Shown here in pieces: positions 35,785-45,774 of a stretch of 62,772 nt of DNA. The notes beneath the pieces were generated by a model that saw nothing but the letters and a program-made list of their open reading frames with translations, was not told the DNA's origin and searched no databases. Source of the DNA: Singulisphaera sp. GP187 (GTDB lineage: Bacteria > Chloroflexota > Chloroflexia > Chloroflexales > Roseiflexaceae); NCBI GenBank assembly GCA_943328915.2, contig CALQBW020000005.1, forward strand, positions 1-62,772. Reading direction: 5' to 3'. Within the stretch, counting starts at the first letter, position 1. Each line of letters begins with the position of its first letter. The translations under genes and the position numbers were made by a program.

Positions 35785-36669
35785 CTATTGTTGCGCAATC
35801 AAATTATTCAACCATTGTTCCATGCTCAATGTGAATTGGGCCAGCGATGTTTGGCGTGTCCATTCACTGATAGTCGTTAAATTGCCCGTTGCTAACAACA
35901 ACCCCATTAGAATTAACAACCCGCCACTGGCCATACTTGTGGTGTGGAGCATGATTTCTCGTCCGGCAATAGTGACAAAGTAGGCCCGCCCTTTGATGAG
36001 CTGCCAAAACCGGGAACCAGTGCCGAGCTTGCTAAAAAACGATGCAATGATAATTAATGGTGTGCCCAACCCAAGCGCATAGACAAAAGCCAACAATGCC
36101 CCTTGGAATACCGCAATCCCTTGCGTGGCGAGTAACGTCAAAAGCGCGCCGAGGATGGGACCGACACAGGCCGACCACCCAAGCGAAAATGTTGCACCAA
36201 ACAAAAACGAGCCCAATACACCCTGGACGGGACGCGCTTGGAGCTGGATGCCACTAAAGCCAATCCCCAAGAAACTCAGCACCCCAAAGCCAATAATCAA
36301 GATCCCACCAAGGGTAGTTAAAAGCGATAAATACTCAAACAAAAAACGACTCAGTGCTGTGGCACTTGCCCCAAATAACACCATCGTCGTCGCGAGACCA
36401 CAAAAAAAGGCAACGGACATAACGGTGACATGTTCTTTTTTGGTTTGAAAGGTAAATGCAAAATACGCCGGCAAAATCGGTAACGTGCACGGTGACAAAA
36501 AGCTCAATAAGCCCGCTAAAAACGTGACCGGTATTAAGACACCGATGCCGTTTTGTGATGAACTGAGCAAAGAACTATTTGGAGTGGTGACAATCAGCGC
36601 AATCACAGCCACTGCAACCACACCAAATACCCCCACAATCAATGGTCGCCATGAATTTTTTGCCGACAT
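35785..36669 (-). CDS. ccdA: CcdA-type thiol-electron transporter
   Basis: A 294-residue membrane protein of the CcdA/DsbD-beta family. An N-terminal helix precedes the usual six-helix core. The redox Cys pair is visible: Cys61 in LSPCTLPILPAY and Cys168 in WSACVGPILGA. It carries reducing equivalents from cytosolic thioredoxin to extracytoplasmic thiol proteins, for cytochrome c maturation or disulfide repair. No thioredoxin-like partner or other ccm/res gene is adjacent. It lies between a flavin oxidoreductase and the Nudix gene with short gaps (31 and 23 bases). Confidence 0.93.
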   Translation of the reverse strand: MSAKNSWRPLIVGVFGVVAVAVIALIVTTPNSSLLSSSQNGIGVLIPVTFLAGLLSFLSPCTLPILPAYFAFTFQTKKEHVTVMSVAFFCGLATTMVLFGASATALSRFLFEYLSLLTTLGGILIIGFGVLSFLGIGFSGIQLQARPVQGVLGSFLFGATFSLGWSACVGPILGALLTLLATQGIAVFQGALLAFVYALGLGTPLIIIASFFSKLGTGSRFWQLIKGRAYFVTIAGREIMLHTTSMASGGLLILMGLLLATGNLTTISEWTRQTSLAQFTLSMEQWLNNLIAQQ

Positions 36670-36700
36670 GTCGAATCTCTTTCATTGAAAACGCAACATG

Positions 36701-37741
36701 TTACTGGTGTGCAATGATGCGTTGGGCAATTTGTATCCCATGTTCCATCGCGAGATGAATGCGCCCGAGCCCAGCTAATGCGTCTCCGGTGAAGTATAAC
36801 CCATCTGATTGCTCATATGTTTCTAATATTGTATGGTCGGCTTTGCCATTAGGGAGGGCATATTTCCACCCTTGGCGATCAACCCATGTCGGAGTTGGGA
36901 AAGTGTAGTCGAGGAGCTGATTGAGGCGAGGCAACAGTTCTGTGATGAGGGTTGGTTCGTCGGCATGCCACCATTCATTGCTGGCAGCGGGCGCAAGTTG
37001 GATGGTCACAAGGGTTTGTCCGACGGGGACGCGGCTGGAGTCTTTGTCGTGTTCGAAGGCAACCCAAGAGAACGGATGTTGGCGGTCGCTATTTACCAAG
37101 GCATAAAACGGCTGCTCAATGCGCCCAGCAAATGCCATCGTAATACTCAAACAAGGGCGATAGTTGGCTGGTGCGAGACCTTGGCAGAGGTGGGCAATCA
37201 TGGCAGCATCAAGTTGACTTGCCTGCAAAACTTCAATTGTTTGCGGTGCAGGCGGAGTAAATAACAGGGCATCACCATGCGTAATAAGGTTGTTTTGGTC
37301 ATCAAAACATGCATAACCAGCAGGGGTTTTTGCGACGTGGTGCAGACGAGTTTGTAATGATACAGTAAGGTTCTTGGGGGCGAGCAATTTGGCAAGGGTA
37401 TTCATCCCGGTACGGTAGACTAATTTGGGTGCATTATTTTGGGCTGGGTCACCGGCTGATATCTGATTGTATTGGTCAAAAACCCCAACCGGTTTGGTGA
37501 TGTTGATGAGTTGATCGTGGGGGAGTGTTTGGGTCAAAAAAGTAAGTTGATCGGGGTCAATTGTGCGAAAAAATTGGGCGCCATGGTCAAAAATCGCACC
37601 TTCGCGCCTGCGCGTTGCTGCCCTGCCACCAAGCCCACGGCTTTTTTCGAGGCAATGGAGGGCAATCTGAGGGGCTTTTTGGTTAATTGTGTAGGCTGAG
37701 GCAAGTCCACTCACTCCGGCACCTACGATAATGAGCCTCAT
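36701..37741 (-). CDS. FAD-dependent amine oxidase / renalase-like oxidoreductase
   Basis: A 346-residue flavoprotein. The dinucleotide-binding motif is IIVGAGVSGLASAY (residues 4-17), followed by LEKSRGLGGRAATRR and DHGAQFF, the renalase-like pattern. The C-terminal FAD motif is DGLYFTGDALAGLGRIHLA. Bacterial renalase-like enzymes oxidise dihydropyridine isomers of NAD(P)H, but the substrate here is not fixed. AGAGGAA precedes the start. First gene of the run leading to ccdA and Nudix; divergent from oppD. Confidence 0.85.
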   Translation of the reverse strand: MRLIIVGAGVSGLASAYTINQKAPQIALHCLEKSRGLGGRAATRRREGAIFDHGAQFFRTIDPDQLTFLTQTLPHDQLINITKPVGVFDQYNQISAGDPAQNNAPKLVYRTGMNTLAKLLAPKNLTVSLQTRLHHVAKTPAGYACFDDQNNLITHGDALLFTPPAPQTIEVLQASQLDAAMIAHLCQGLAPANYRPCLSITMAFAGRIEQPFYALVNSDRQHPFSWVAFEHDKDSSRVPVGQTLVTIQLAPAASNEWWHADEPTLITELLPRLNQLLDYTFPTPTWVDRQGWKYALPNGKADHTILETYEQSDGLYFTGDALAGLGRIHLAMEHGIQIAQRIIAHQ

Positions 37742-37751
37742 AATATTCCTC

Positions 37752-37780
37752 TTGCATTATTCAACATATACCATTACAAT
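37752..37780 (+). promoter_or_regulatory. Promoter upstream of oppD
   Basis: TTGCAT (37752-37757), 17-base spacer, TACAAT (37775-37780). It lies 98 bases before the oppD start in the divergent gap with the renalase-like gene. Confidence 0.6.
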
Positions 37781-37878
37781 TGTGTAGTATAAGGTATTCC
37801 TGAATCACCCCTTCCCTCGGCTGAATATCGCGATCATGATAGGACATCCCTATCTACGATTCAACGTGGAGTTTGCGT

Positions 37879-38883
37879 ATGGCGCCTTTGTTAGATGTCC
37901 GCAACCTAGAGACGCAGTTTAATACACAAGACGGCGTTGTCAAGGCAGTCAACAACGTGTCGTTTTATGTGAATCGCAGTGAGACACTTGGAATTGTGGG
38001 TGAATCTGGCTCAGGGAAAAGTGTCACATCACTTTCACTAATGCGCCTAATCCCCAGCCCTCCAGGCAAAATCACCGGCGGTGAAATTTGGTTTGATGGC
38101 CAGGATTTGCTCATGTTGAGCGAAGACAAAATGCGCGAACTACGTGGCAATCGCATTGCTATGATTTTTCAAGATCCAATGACATCGCTTAACCCCGTGT
38201 TGACTATTGGTCAACAAATTGTTGAGTCGCTGATTTTGCACTTGAAATTATCTACCAAAGAAGCCAATGCGCGCGCAGTCGAACTCTTGAATATGGTTGG
38301 AATTCCCGGAGCCGAACGGCGGATTAACGAGCATCCCCACCAATTTTCAGGCGGAATGCGTCAGCGTGTGATGATTGCAATGGCCCTTGCGTGTAACCCA
38401 GAGCTATTGATTGCCGACGAGCCAACAACCGCACTTGATGTCACCATCCAAGCCCAAATTCTTGAGCTCATCAAAAAGCTCCAAGCTGAATTAGGTATGG
38501 CCGTGATTATCATCACCCACGATTTGGGTGTCGTAGCCGGCATGTCTGATCGTGTGATGGTGATGTATGCCGGTCGAGTTGTTGAAGAAGGCGCAACCGG
38601 TGAAATCTTCAAGAATCCACGCATGCCATATACCATTGGGTTGCTCAAATCGATTCCTCGTCTTGACAATGTGTCGGGGAAGCGCCTAGAGCCGATCCGA
38701 GGGTTACCACCCGATTTGATTACATTGCCACAGATTTGCGCATTCAGCGCCCGCTGTGATTACTTCAAAGCTGGGTCTTGTGACACCCAGGTACCGCCAC
38801 TCCGTAGCGTTGGCGATAAACACAATGCCGCGTGTCTGTTTGACATCACGCTTGAGACAGCGGTGAACGAGGCTGTATCGTAG
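37879..38883 (+). CDS. oppD: Oligopeptide/dipeptide ABC transporter ATPase (OppD/DppD type)
   Basis: A 334-residue ATPase. Walker [10 protein letters not shown]-loop [11 protein letters not shown], signature [15 protein letters not shown] and Walker [14 protein letters not shown] are present. The C-terminal oligopeptide/dipeptide extension ([20 protein letters not shown]) carries the Cys cluster typical of OppD. The start is ATG 37879 with GGAG before it; TTG 37873 is less likely. It pairs with oppF 47 bases downstream. Permease and substrate-binding genes are absent on both sides. Confidence 0.93.
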   Translation: MAPLLDVRNLETQFNTQDGVVKAVNNVSFYVNRSETLGIVGESGSGKSVTSLSLMRLIPSPPGKITGGEIWFDGQDLLMLSEDKMRELRGNRIAMIFQDPMTSLNPVLTIGQQIVESLILHLKLSTKEANARAVELLNMVGIPGAERRINEHPHQFSGGMRQRVMIAMALACNPELLIADEPTTALDVTIQAQILELIKKLQAELGMAVIIITHDLGVVAGMSDRVMVMYAGRVVEEGATGEIFKNPRMPYTIGLLKSIPRLDNVSGKRLEPIRGLPPDLITLPQICAFSARCDYFKAGSCDTQVPPLRSVGDKHNAACLFDITLETAVNEAVS

Positions 38884-38930
38884 TGAATTTGTAAACGCGG
38901 ACGCAACGTAAACAAACGGAGGAAAGCGGT

Positions 38931-39947
38931 ATGACTGCAGTCAAGACTCAAAACCTCGTTGAGGTAAGTAATTTAAAGATGTACTTTCCTGTGACCAAGG
39001 GCATTGTGCTCCGTCGCAAGATAGGCGATGTTAAAGCAGTGGATGGTTTGACATTCAGCATTCGCGAAGGCGAAACGCTGGGATTGGTGGGCGAAAGTGG
39101 TTGTGGTAAATCCACCACCGGTCGCGCATTGATTCAACTGTACAAACCCACGGAAGGGTCGGTTGTATTTCGTGGCATCGATTTAACCAAATTGCCTCCT
39201 GAAGAAATGCGCCGCACACGCCGTAAAGTCCAGATGATTTTCCAAGATCCATATGCATCACTCAACCCACGTATGACCGTCGGTGATATTATCGCCGAGC
39301 CAATTCGCGTGCATAAGCTTCGCCAAGGCAAAGAGGCGGTGCGTGAGCGGGTCCAAGAATTGTTGGCATTGGTCGGGTTGAATCCGTACTTCATCAATCG
39401 TTATCCCCACGAATTTTCGGGTGGTCAACGACAGCGCATTGGTATCGCCCGCGCATTGGCGGTCGAACCAGAGTTTGTAGTATGTGACGAACCGGTTTCC
39501 GCATTGGATGTGTCAATCCAAGCGCAAATCCTCAACTTGCTTGAAGATTTGCAAGACAAATTGGGGTTGACCTATTTGTTCATTGCGCACGGTTTGGCTG
39601 CTGTGAAGCATATCAGTGATCGTGTTGCGGTGATGTATTTGGGCAAAATCGTCGAAATTGCCGACGGTAATGCACTCTACAAAAACCCAACCCATCCTTA
39701 TACGCAGGCATTGTTGTCAGCTGTTCCGATTCCTGACCCCGAAATCGAGCGTACGCGCAAGCGCATAATCCTTTTTGGTGATGTGCCAAGTCCTTTCAAT
39801 CCACCGACAGGCTGCCGTTTCCATACGCGTTGCCCTATTGCGATTGACAAATGCAAAAGCGATGAACCCCCATTGGTTGATATGGGTGAAGGTCACATGG
39901 TATCGTGCTGGCGCATGTCTGAGTCAGTCACGTTGATGCAACGATAA
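38931..39947 (+). CDS. oppF: Oligopeptide/dipeptide ABC transporter ATPase (OppF/DppF type)
   Basis: A 338-residue ATPase, second of the pair. [47 protein letters not shown] and [11 protein letters not shown] are in order. The C-terminal [18 protein letters not shown] is the OppF-type extension. The H-loop reads [19 protein letters not shown]; most OppF have IAHDLSVV, so Asp-to-Gly and Ser-to-Ala changes follow the switch His. GGAGGAAAG precedes the start, and a strong terminator ends the two-gene unit. It must work with permeases encoded elsewhere. Confidence 0.93.
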   Translation: MTAVKTQNLVEVSNLKMYFPVTKGIVLRRKIGDVKAVDGLTFSIREGETLGLVGESGCGKSTTGRALIQLYKPTEGSVVFRGIDLTKLPPEEMRRTRRKVQMIFQDPYASLNPRMTVGDIIAEPIRVHKLRQGKEAVRERVQELLALVGLNPYFINRYPHEFSGGQRQRIGIARALAVEPEFVVCDEPVSALDVSIQAQILNLLEDLQDKLGLTYLFIAHGLAAVKHISDRVAVMYLGKIVEIADGNALYKNPTHPYTQALLSAVPIPDPEIERTRKRIILFGDVPSPFNPPTGCRFHTRCPIAIDKCKSDEPPLVDMGEGHMVSCWRMSESVTLMQR

Positions 39948-39980
39948 AACACCTCGCGACAAACATCCAGCTTCTCACAA

Positions 39981-40016
39981 ACGGATGGAACCATTTCGGT
40001 TCCATCCGTATTTTTT
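39981..40016 (+). terminator. Rho-independent terminator after oppF
   Basis: 12-bp perfect stem (39981-39992 and 39998-40009), loop ATTTC, then six T (40011-40016). Confidence 0.93.
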
Positions 40017-40074
40017 ATCCAATAAGCAAAATGATTATGTATAATAAAAAAGTAATGAGTGAGGAGAATGAATA

Positions 40075-42219
40075 TTGGATGAGACATTTCAATTAATACG
40101 CGCAATACCCGGTGTGGCTGGCGTAAAACCGACAACCAGTGGTCATGGTGTTGTGGTGCAATGCCGTATCGATGTAAATATGGTTTCGTTGCGACTCGTC
40201 TGTGATAATGCAAAATTAGGGCTCGTTATCGAACATGTAGAAGCAGATATTACCCCCGAAGAAGCGGAAATCGCAGATTTACCGCAAATGATTCGATTTA
40301 CAATGACGTGCTTGATTGCAACTGCAATCGGGTGGATTCTCGAAGGCCGAACAAATATTTCGGCTTGGATTCCCGCAGCGCTTTATATTGTTGCCTACGG
40401 GTTTGGTGGTTATTATAGTTTGCTCGATTCGATTGATTCGCTCAAAAAACGTGAGTTTGATGTAAATACGTTGATGATTGTGGCGGCATTGGGTGCGGCT
40501 GCGATGGGTCAGCCACGCGAAGGCGCATTGTTGATGTTTTTGTTTTCGTTGTCTGGGACACTCGAAACTTATGCGATGGGTCGTACCCATGCGTCAATTC
40601 GTTCGTTGATTGCCATGACTCCCCGCGAAGCTGAATTGTTAATTGTCGGCGAAACGCGTATCACTTCGGTCGAAGCAATTGTCCCTGGCGATGTCGTATT
40701 GGTACGTCCTGGTGCCCAAATCCCAGCTGATGGATTGATTCGGGCTGGGATTTCGACGGTCAATGAATCATCGATTACCGGTGAATCGATGCCGGTTGAA
40801 AAAACCCAAGGTGCGAAAGTCTTTGCAGGGACATTGAATGGGCAAGGGGCGCTCGAAGTCGAAGTGACTGCTGATGCCTCACAATCAACATTAGCCCGGA
40901 TTGTGGCAGTGGTGCGTGAAGCGCGCGAACAAAAAGCCAACAGTCAAGACTTCACTGATCGGGTGATTGGTGTCTATTATGCCTATGCGGTTGTTGGTGT
41001 GACATTGCTTGCCATCACGGTAGGACGGATCTTTTTGGACGAAGCGTGGTCTGCGACTATTTATCGTGCGATGACATTGATGGTCGTGATGTCACCATGT
41101 GCCTTGGTGATTTCGATTCCGGCGGCATTGTTGTCAGCACTCGCTCGTGCAGCCCGTGAAGGTGTGTTGTTTAAAGGTGGGCGCCAACTCGAAGCAGCGG
41201 CTACGATCAAAGTCGTTGCGTTTGATAAAACTGGCACGTTGACAACCGGCCGTCCAGGAGTGGTTGCGATTATTCCCGTGGGCGGTCCCGGTCGATTACA
41301 TACGTTGCAGGTCGATCCGAGCACGCAAGCAATCCCCTCTGATGATCAAATGGGCGAATTAACCGCCGATCAGATGCATCTGTTGATGGTTGCAGCCGCA
41401 GTAGAGCTCCCTTCTGAGCACCCGTTGGCCAGGGCAGTAGTGTTGAGTGCCAAAGAACGTGCGTTGGTTATCCCTGAGGCGACAGAATTTAAGGCGGTGA
41501 TTGCTGCGGGTGCTACTGCGTTGGTGAACGGACAACGATTACGGGTTGGCAAGCCATCGTTGTTTGGTATGGTGACTCCTGATGTCATGGTTGAAGTCCA
41601 GGCCCAGCAACGCAGCGGCAATACCGTCATTGCCGTCGGCTCAGATGCCGAGGTGTGGGGGTTGATCGCCATTGCCGATACGCTTCGCCCCGAAGCCCAA
41701 AAAGCGTTACGAGATTTGCGCGCAAGTGGGTATCGCTTGGTGTTATTGACGGGCGATAATGAGCATGTTGCACGCGCGTTGGCCAAAGATTTGGGTTTGT
41801 ACGATGTACGCGCTGAATTATTACCACAAGACAAAGTCGAAGCAGTTCGTGATTTACAGAAGCGCTACGGGCCAGTGGCAATGATCGGTGACGGTATTAA
41901 TGATGCACCGGCCCTTGCGACGGCAGCATTGGGGGTAGCCATGGGTACCGGCGGCACCGATGTCGCCCACGAAAGTGCCGATGTGGTATTGATGCGTGAT
42001 GACTTGAGCCGTTTGGCGAATGCGTTGGATTTAGCACGACGCGCACAATCAGTGGTACTACAAAACCTTATTTTTGCATTTGCAGTTATTATTACGCTTG
42101 TGATTTTTACGCTCAAGGGTGATATGATTTTGACATATGGCGTGATTGGTCACGAAGGAAGTACGTTGTTGGTTGTGGCGAACGGGTTGCGGATGTTAAT
42201 CCCTTCACGCAACGCATAA
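40075..42219 (+). CDS. P1B-4-type heavy-metal-exporting ATPase
   Basis: A 714-residue P-type ATPase. The TTG start follows GAGGAG; the in-frame ATG alternatives are far inside. Phosphorylation site DKTGTLTTG is at Asp384, actuator TGES is present, and the hinge GDGINDAPAL follows. The transport site is SPC (Ser340-Pro-Cys342) with HEGST at about 693-697, the P1B-4 signature of cobalt, iron or zinc exporters (CoaT, CtpD, PfeT); copper pumps have CPC. The N-terminal 75 residues look like a ferredoxin-like fold without the CXXC of metal-binding domains. No metalloregulator is adjacent. Confidence 0.93.
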   Translation: MDETFQLIRAIPGVAGVKPTTSGHGVVVQCRIDVNMVSLRLVCDNAKLGLVIEHVEADITPEEAEIADLPQMIRFTMTCLIATAIGWILEGRTNISAWIPAALYIVAYGFGGYYSLLDSIDSLKKREFDVNTLMIVAALGAAAMGQPREGALLMFLFSLSGTLETYAMGRTHASIRSLIAMTPREAELLIVGETRITSVEAIVPGDVVLVRPGAQIPADGLIRAGISTVNESSITGESMPVEKTQGAKVFAGTLNGQGALEVEVTADASQSTLARIVAVVREAREQKANSQDFTDRVIGVYYAYAVVGVTLLAITVGRIFLDEAWSATIYRAMTLMVVMSPCALVISIPAALLSALARAAREGVLFKGGRQLEAAATIKVVAFDKTGTLTTGRPGVVAIIPVGGPGRLHTLQVDPSTQAIPSDDQMGELTADQMHLLMVAAAVELPSEHPLARAVVLSAKERALVIPEATEFKAVIAAGATALVNGQRLRVGKPSLFGMVTPDVMVEVQAQQRSGNTVIAVGSDAEVWGLIAIADTLRPEAQKALRDLRASGYRLVLLTGDNEHVARALAKDLGLYDVRAELLPQDKVEAVRDLQKRYGPVAMIGDGINDAPALATAALGVAMGTGGTDVAHESADVVLMRDDLSRLANALDLARRAQSVVLQNLIFAFAVIITLVIFTLKGDMILTYGVIGHEGSTLLVVANGLRMLIPSRNA

Positions 42220-42240
42220 TAATTGAATTGAGAGGGAACA

Positions 42241-42810
42241 ATGTCGATTAAAGCAGACCGTTGGATTCGAAAGATGTCCGTAGAACAAGGAATGATAGAG
42301 CCATTTGTTGATCGCCAAAAACGCGAAGGGGTTATTTCGTACGGGCTTTCGTCATATGGCTATGATATGCGCGTTTCGGATGAATTCAAAATATTTAGCA
42401 CTAGTCCATACAACACCGTTGTCGACCCCAAAAACATCGACGAACGCATCTTTCAGCACTTCAAAGGTGATGTCTGTATTATTCCCCCCAATAGTTATGC
42501 ATTGTGTCATTCGCTTGAATACTTTCGCATTCCCGCAGATGTGTTGGTATTGGTAATCGGGAAATCAACCTATGCGCGTGCTGGGATAATCGTCAATGTT
42601 ACTCCGGGTGAACCAGGCTGGGAAGGACAATGGACCATCGAAATTAGTAATTCAACACCGTTACCGGCCAAAATCTACGCCAATGAAGGTATTGCCCAAT
42701 GTCTCTTTTTCCAAGGGGATGAATTATGCGAAACGTCATATCGCGATAAATCAGGTAAATACCAAGGACAACGAGGAATTGTATTACCACGGGTTGAAGG
42801 GATTCAATAG
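42241..42810 (+). CDS. dcd: dCTP deaminase
   Basis: A 189-residue homotrimeric deaminase making dUTP from dCTP for dTMP synthesis. [16 protein letters not shown], the active-site segment [23 protein letters not shown] with catalytic Glu, and the C-terminal GKYQGQRG lid are present. Length and motifs fit Dcd rather than dUTPase. GAGAGGGAAC precedes the start, 21 bases after the P-type ATPase. Confidence 0.96.
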   Translation: MSIKADRWIRKMSVEQGMIEPFVDRQKREGVISYGLSSYGYDMRVSDEFKIFSTSPYNTVVDPKNIDERIFQHFKGDVCIIPPNSYALCHSLEYFRIPADVLVLVIGKSTYARAGIIVNVTPGEPGWEGQWTIEISNSTPLPAKIYANEGIAQCLFFQGDELCETSYRDKSGKYQGQRGIVLPRVEGIQ

Positions 42811-42817
42811 CGATATT

Positions 42818-42846
42818 TTGCCCGTTGAAATGAATTAGCGTATACT
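42818..42846 (+). promoter_or_regulatory. Promoter of the RodZ-like gene
   Basis: TTGCCC (42818-42823), 17-base spacer, TATACT (42841-42846). It leaves a leader of about 70 bases before 42924. Confidence 0.6.
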
Positions 42847-42923
42847 AAGCTCATCTCATCAATGATGCGGTCAAAATGGTTTTAAAGTAATTGTGGGAAT
42901 TGTCTCGTGGAAGATGAAGTGAT

Positions 42924-43724
42924 ATGAGTGAATTAGGTGACCGCTTACGAGCGGCCCGCGAATCTCAAGGCATCAGTTTGTCACAAGCTGCTGCAGAAAC
43001 GCGAATCCTACAACGGTATTTAGTTGCCCTCGAAGAAGGCGATTATAAATACCTGCCTGGAGACGTCTATGCGCGTGGCTTTATCCGCAATTATGCGCTC
43101 TATCTCAAAATCCCTGTAGAAGAATTGATTCAACTCTACCGGTATGAACGTGGACGGACTGAGCCGATTGTAATCCGACCGGCGGTGGTTGCGCCGCGGA
43201 TACGTGGAGCAGTCCTCCCCAATATTTTTGGTGTGTTTTTTGTGGTGTTGACTATCGTTGGGTTGGGGTATTTGGTCCTACGCGGAGTCGAATTCCTGAA
43301 TGTACCTACAAACACGCCGAATGTAGTAGCCACTGATGCCACAGCGACGATTGCCGTGGTTGTGCCCACCCCCATGCCCGCAGAGGCGACAGCACCGGCT
43401 GCACCCACTGATGCTGCAGTACAACCAGTTGGACCAACTGTTACCGTTGCTGTAGCGACACCGACCGCTGAAGCGCCGATTGTATTGGGTATCAAGATTG
43501 ACGACGGGAAAAATCCCGGGTCATGGGTAAATGTTAAAATCGATAACAAATCAGTGTTTCAACGTGTACTGAAAGCCGGAGAATCATTGCGCTATACCGC
43601 GCAACGCTCCGTTTGGGTACGCGCAGGCAATGCATATGTGGTGACGGTCAATGTAAACGGCGTAGACCAGCGCTTGAGTACAACACCCGGCGATGTGGTT
43701 TCGTTTACCTGGCCCCCGCCCTAA
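42924..43724 (+). CDS. rodZ: RodZ-like HTH membrane protein
   Basis: A 266-residue protein. The N-terminal Xre-type HTH (residues 4-70: LGDRLRAARESQGISLSQAA, GDVYARGFIRNYALYL) is the RodZ form. One membrane helix (about 97-120) is followed by a Pro/Ala/Thr-rich linker and a C-terminal DUF4115-type beta domain (about 190-264). RodZ ties MreB to the wall machinery in rods; in bacteria without MreB the role is less clear, and no mreB is in view. It is near other envelope genes (murJ, M23). Confidence 0.88.
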   Translation: MSELGDRLRAARESQGISLSQAAAETRILQRYLVALEEGDYKYLPGDVYARGFIRNYALYLKIPVEELIQLYRYERGRTEPIVIRPAVVAPRIRGAVLPNIFGVFFVVLTIVGLGYLVLRGVEFLNVPTNTPNVVATDATATIAVVVPTPMPAEATAPAAPTDAAVQPVGPTVTVAVATPTAEAPIVLGIKIDDGKNPGSWVNVKIDNKSVFQRVLKAGESLRYTAQRSVWVRAGNAYVVTVNVNGVDQRLSTTPGDVVSFTWPPP

Positions 43725-43771
43725 GGGATTCGTGGCATGTCGCATGATAGAGACGTATTCCATTCAATATC

Positions 43772-43798
43772 ACGCGGGGGTGCGATCTTCCCCCGCGT
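43772..43798 (+). terminator. GC-rich hairpin after the RodZ-like gene
   Basis: 9-bp stem ACGCGGGGG / CCCCCGCGT with a 9-base loop. The following TCGTTGTGT is only weakly T-rich. Confidence 0.6.
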
Positions 43799-43819
43799 CG
43801 TTGTGTAGAGGAGCATCAT

Positions 43820-44317
43820 ATGGCTAGCGAAAGTAGTTTTGATGTGGTGTCAGAGTTTGAACGCCAAGAAATGGTGAATACCATTGATCAGACGCGTCGA
43901 GAAGTACAGACGCGCTATGATTTGAAGGACACCAAGACAGATATCGAATTAAGCGACAAAGAAATCACGATTACCACTGAATTAGATATGCATTTGACTG
44001 CCATAGTAGATATTTTGCAGAGCAAAGCATTGCGACGTAATTTGTCGATAAAGATTTTTAAAATTAATCCGGCTATCGAAGTTGCTGGTGGGCGGATTAA
44101 GCAAATCATTACGTTGCAACAAGGGTTGTCTGATGAAGTTGCCAAAAAAATCCAGCGCCTGATTAAAGAGCAATTCCCCAAGGTGCAAGGCCGGATTCAA
44201 GGTGAATCAATCCGGGTAGCGAGCAAAAGCCGCGACGATTTGCAAGGAATCATTGCAGCCTTGCGTGAACGTGCGGATGAATTCCCGTTACCATTGCAAT
44301 TTACGAATTATCGTTGA
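43820..44317 (+). CDS. yajQ: YajQ-family nucleotide-binding protein
   Basis: A 165-residue member of the YajQ family (SSFDVVSEFERQEMVNTIDQ at the start, QGESIRVASKSRDDLQ near the end) with two ferredoxin-like lobes. Some homologues bind cyclic di-GMP and act on transcription; other roles are proposed. GAGGAG precedes the start. It sits 26 bases upstream of rimO and may be co-transcribed. Confidence 0.95.
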   Translation: MASESSFDVVSEFERQEMVNTIDQTRREVQTRYDLKDTKTDIELSDKEITITTELDMHLTAIVDILQSKALRRNLSIKIFKINPAIEVAGGRIKQIITLQQGLSDEVAKKIQRLIKEQFPKVQGRIQGESIRVASKSRDDLQGIIAALRERADEFPLPLQFTNYR

Positions 44318-44343
44318 TATAGTTATTAGGAAGACCGAATTAC

Positions 44344-45714
44344 ATGAAGGTCCACGTTATTACGCTCGGGTGCCCCAAAAATGCCGTTGACAGTGAAGGT
44401 ATGACGGGTATTTTGGAATCGCAAGGACATTTGTTGGTGGCTGAAGCCAACCAAGCTGATGTGGTGATTGTCAACACGTGTAGCTTTATTGCTTCAGCGC
44501 GTCAAGAAACAATAAATGTGTTGACCGAAATGGCTGGTCAAAAACATCCTGGCCAGAAACTGATTGCTGCGGGCTGTATGGCCGAAAGTCATGGCGATAT
44601 CGTGCGCGCAGTAACCGGAGTCGATGCCATTCTTGGGACGCGTGAGTGGATGCGGATTGGTGAAGTCGTAGGTATGCCTACGGCATCTGGCGTCATCGCA
44701 CCCAAATCATTGATGATTGATTTGCAACAAGTCGATCCAACTGCTATTGACCTCAAAGTCCCAGGTGACTATGCGGACTGGCGTACTGCTGCCATTGAAC
44801 GTACCGGGAATGGCCCATCAGCATACCTCAAAATCTCAGATGGCTGTAATTTGCGTTGTTCGTTTTGTACCATACCGTCATTTAAAGGCGATATGCGTTC
44901 CAAACGGCCCGAAGCCATCATACGTGAAGCGAGCCAGCTGGTGGCAAAAGGGGTTCAAGAAATCGTGTTGGTGGCGCAACATCTGACCGATTATGGTCGT
45001 GATCTGGGGATGAAAGATGGTCTCGCTGATTTACTCGATCAACTCTGTGCAGTGGTGCCGACTGATCGTTGGATCCGTTTGATGTATGCCTACCCGCACG
45101 GAATTACTCCTCGTTTAATCGAAACAATGGCAAAATACCCCCAGATTTGTAAATATCTCGATATGCCTTTGCAGCATGCGCATACTGCGATGTTACGCCG
45201 CATGCGTCGACCACCCGATATTGAACGCACCAAAACTATCATTCATGATTTGCGCGAAGCAATGCCTGATATTGCAATTCGCTCAACCTTCATCGTCGGT
45301 TTCCCTGGTGAAACACGCGAAGAATTTGATGCGCTGCACGAGTTTTTGGCTGAAATGACCCTTGATCGAGTAGGCGTGTTTCGGTATAGTGATGAACCAG
45401 GCACACACGCTGCCACGCTCGAGGCGAAAGTACCGCAAAAACAAATCGAGCGCCGTTGGCACAAAATCATGCAACTCCAACAAACCGTGTCCCAACAACG
45501 CAATCGTGTTTGGCGTGGTCGGACGGTGCGTATGTTGGTTGAGGGTGCGGGGACCGACGACGACGGTAAGCCAATTTTGGTGGGTCGATCATTCCGAGAT
45601 GCACCAGAAGTGGACGGGCAAGTATTTGCTCGTGGCAAAGGAACGATTGGGTCCATAGTCAATGTCAAAGTCACAACGACAACTGATTATGATTTGTGGG
45701 GCACCATCGTTTAA
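44344..45714 (+). CDS. rimO: Ribosomal protein S12 methylthiotransferase RimO
   Basis: A 456-residue radical-SAM enzyme that adds a methylthio group to the conserved Asp of ribosomal protein S12. The N-terminal cluster cysteines are Cys10, Cys46 and Cys78, and the radical-SAM triad CNLRCSFC is Cys168, Cys172 and Cys175. GCPKNAVDSE and MPLQHAHTAMLRRMRR separate it from the tRNA enzyme MiaB. A C-terminal TRAM domain (about 385-450) completes it. A terminator follows. Confidence 0.95.
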   Translation: MKVHVITLGCPKNAVDSEGMTGILESQGHLLVAEANQADVVIVNTCSFIASARQETINVLTEMAGQKHPGQKLIAAGCMAESHGDIVRAVTGVDAILGTREWMRIGEVVGMPTASGVIAPKSLMIDLQQVDPTAIDLKVPGDYADWRTAAIERTGNGPSAYLKISDGCNLRCSFCTIPSFKGDMRSKRPEAIIREASQLVAKGVQEIVLVAQHLTDYGRDLGMKDGLADLLDQLCAVVPTDRWIRLMYAYPHGITPRLIETMAKYPQICKYLDMPLQHAHTAMLRRMRRPPDIERTKTIIHDLREAMPDIAIRSTFIVGFPGETREEFDALHEFLAEMTLDRVGVFRYSDEPGTHAATLEAKVPQKQIERRWHKIMQLQQTVSQQRNRVWRGRTVRMLVEGAGTDDDGKPILVGRSFRDAPEVDGQVFARGKGTIGSIVNVKVTTTTDYDLWGTIV

Positions 45715-45721
45715 CACACCA

Positions 45722-45753
45722 AAGCGCCCGAAGCATTTATGCCTCGGGCGCTT
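45722..45753. terminator. Terminator between rimO and the BlaI-like gene
   Basis: Stem AAGCGCCCGA (45722-45731) with TCGGGCGCTT (45744-45753) and a further GC pair inside. It serves convergent genes. Confidence 0.8.
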
Positions 45754-45774
45754 GCAAAACAATCGCAAGGTTGA

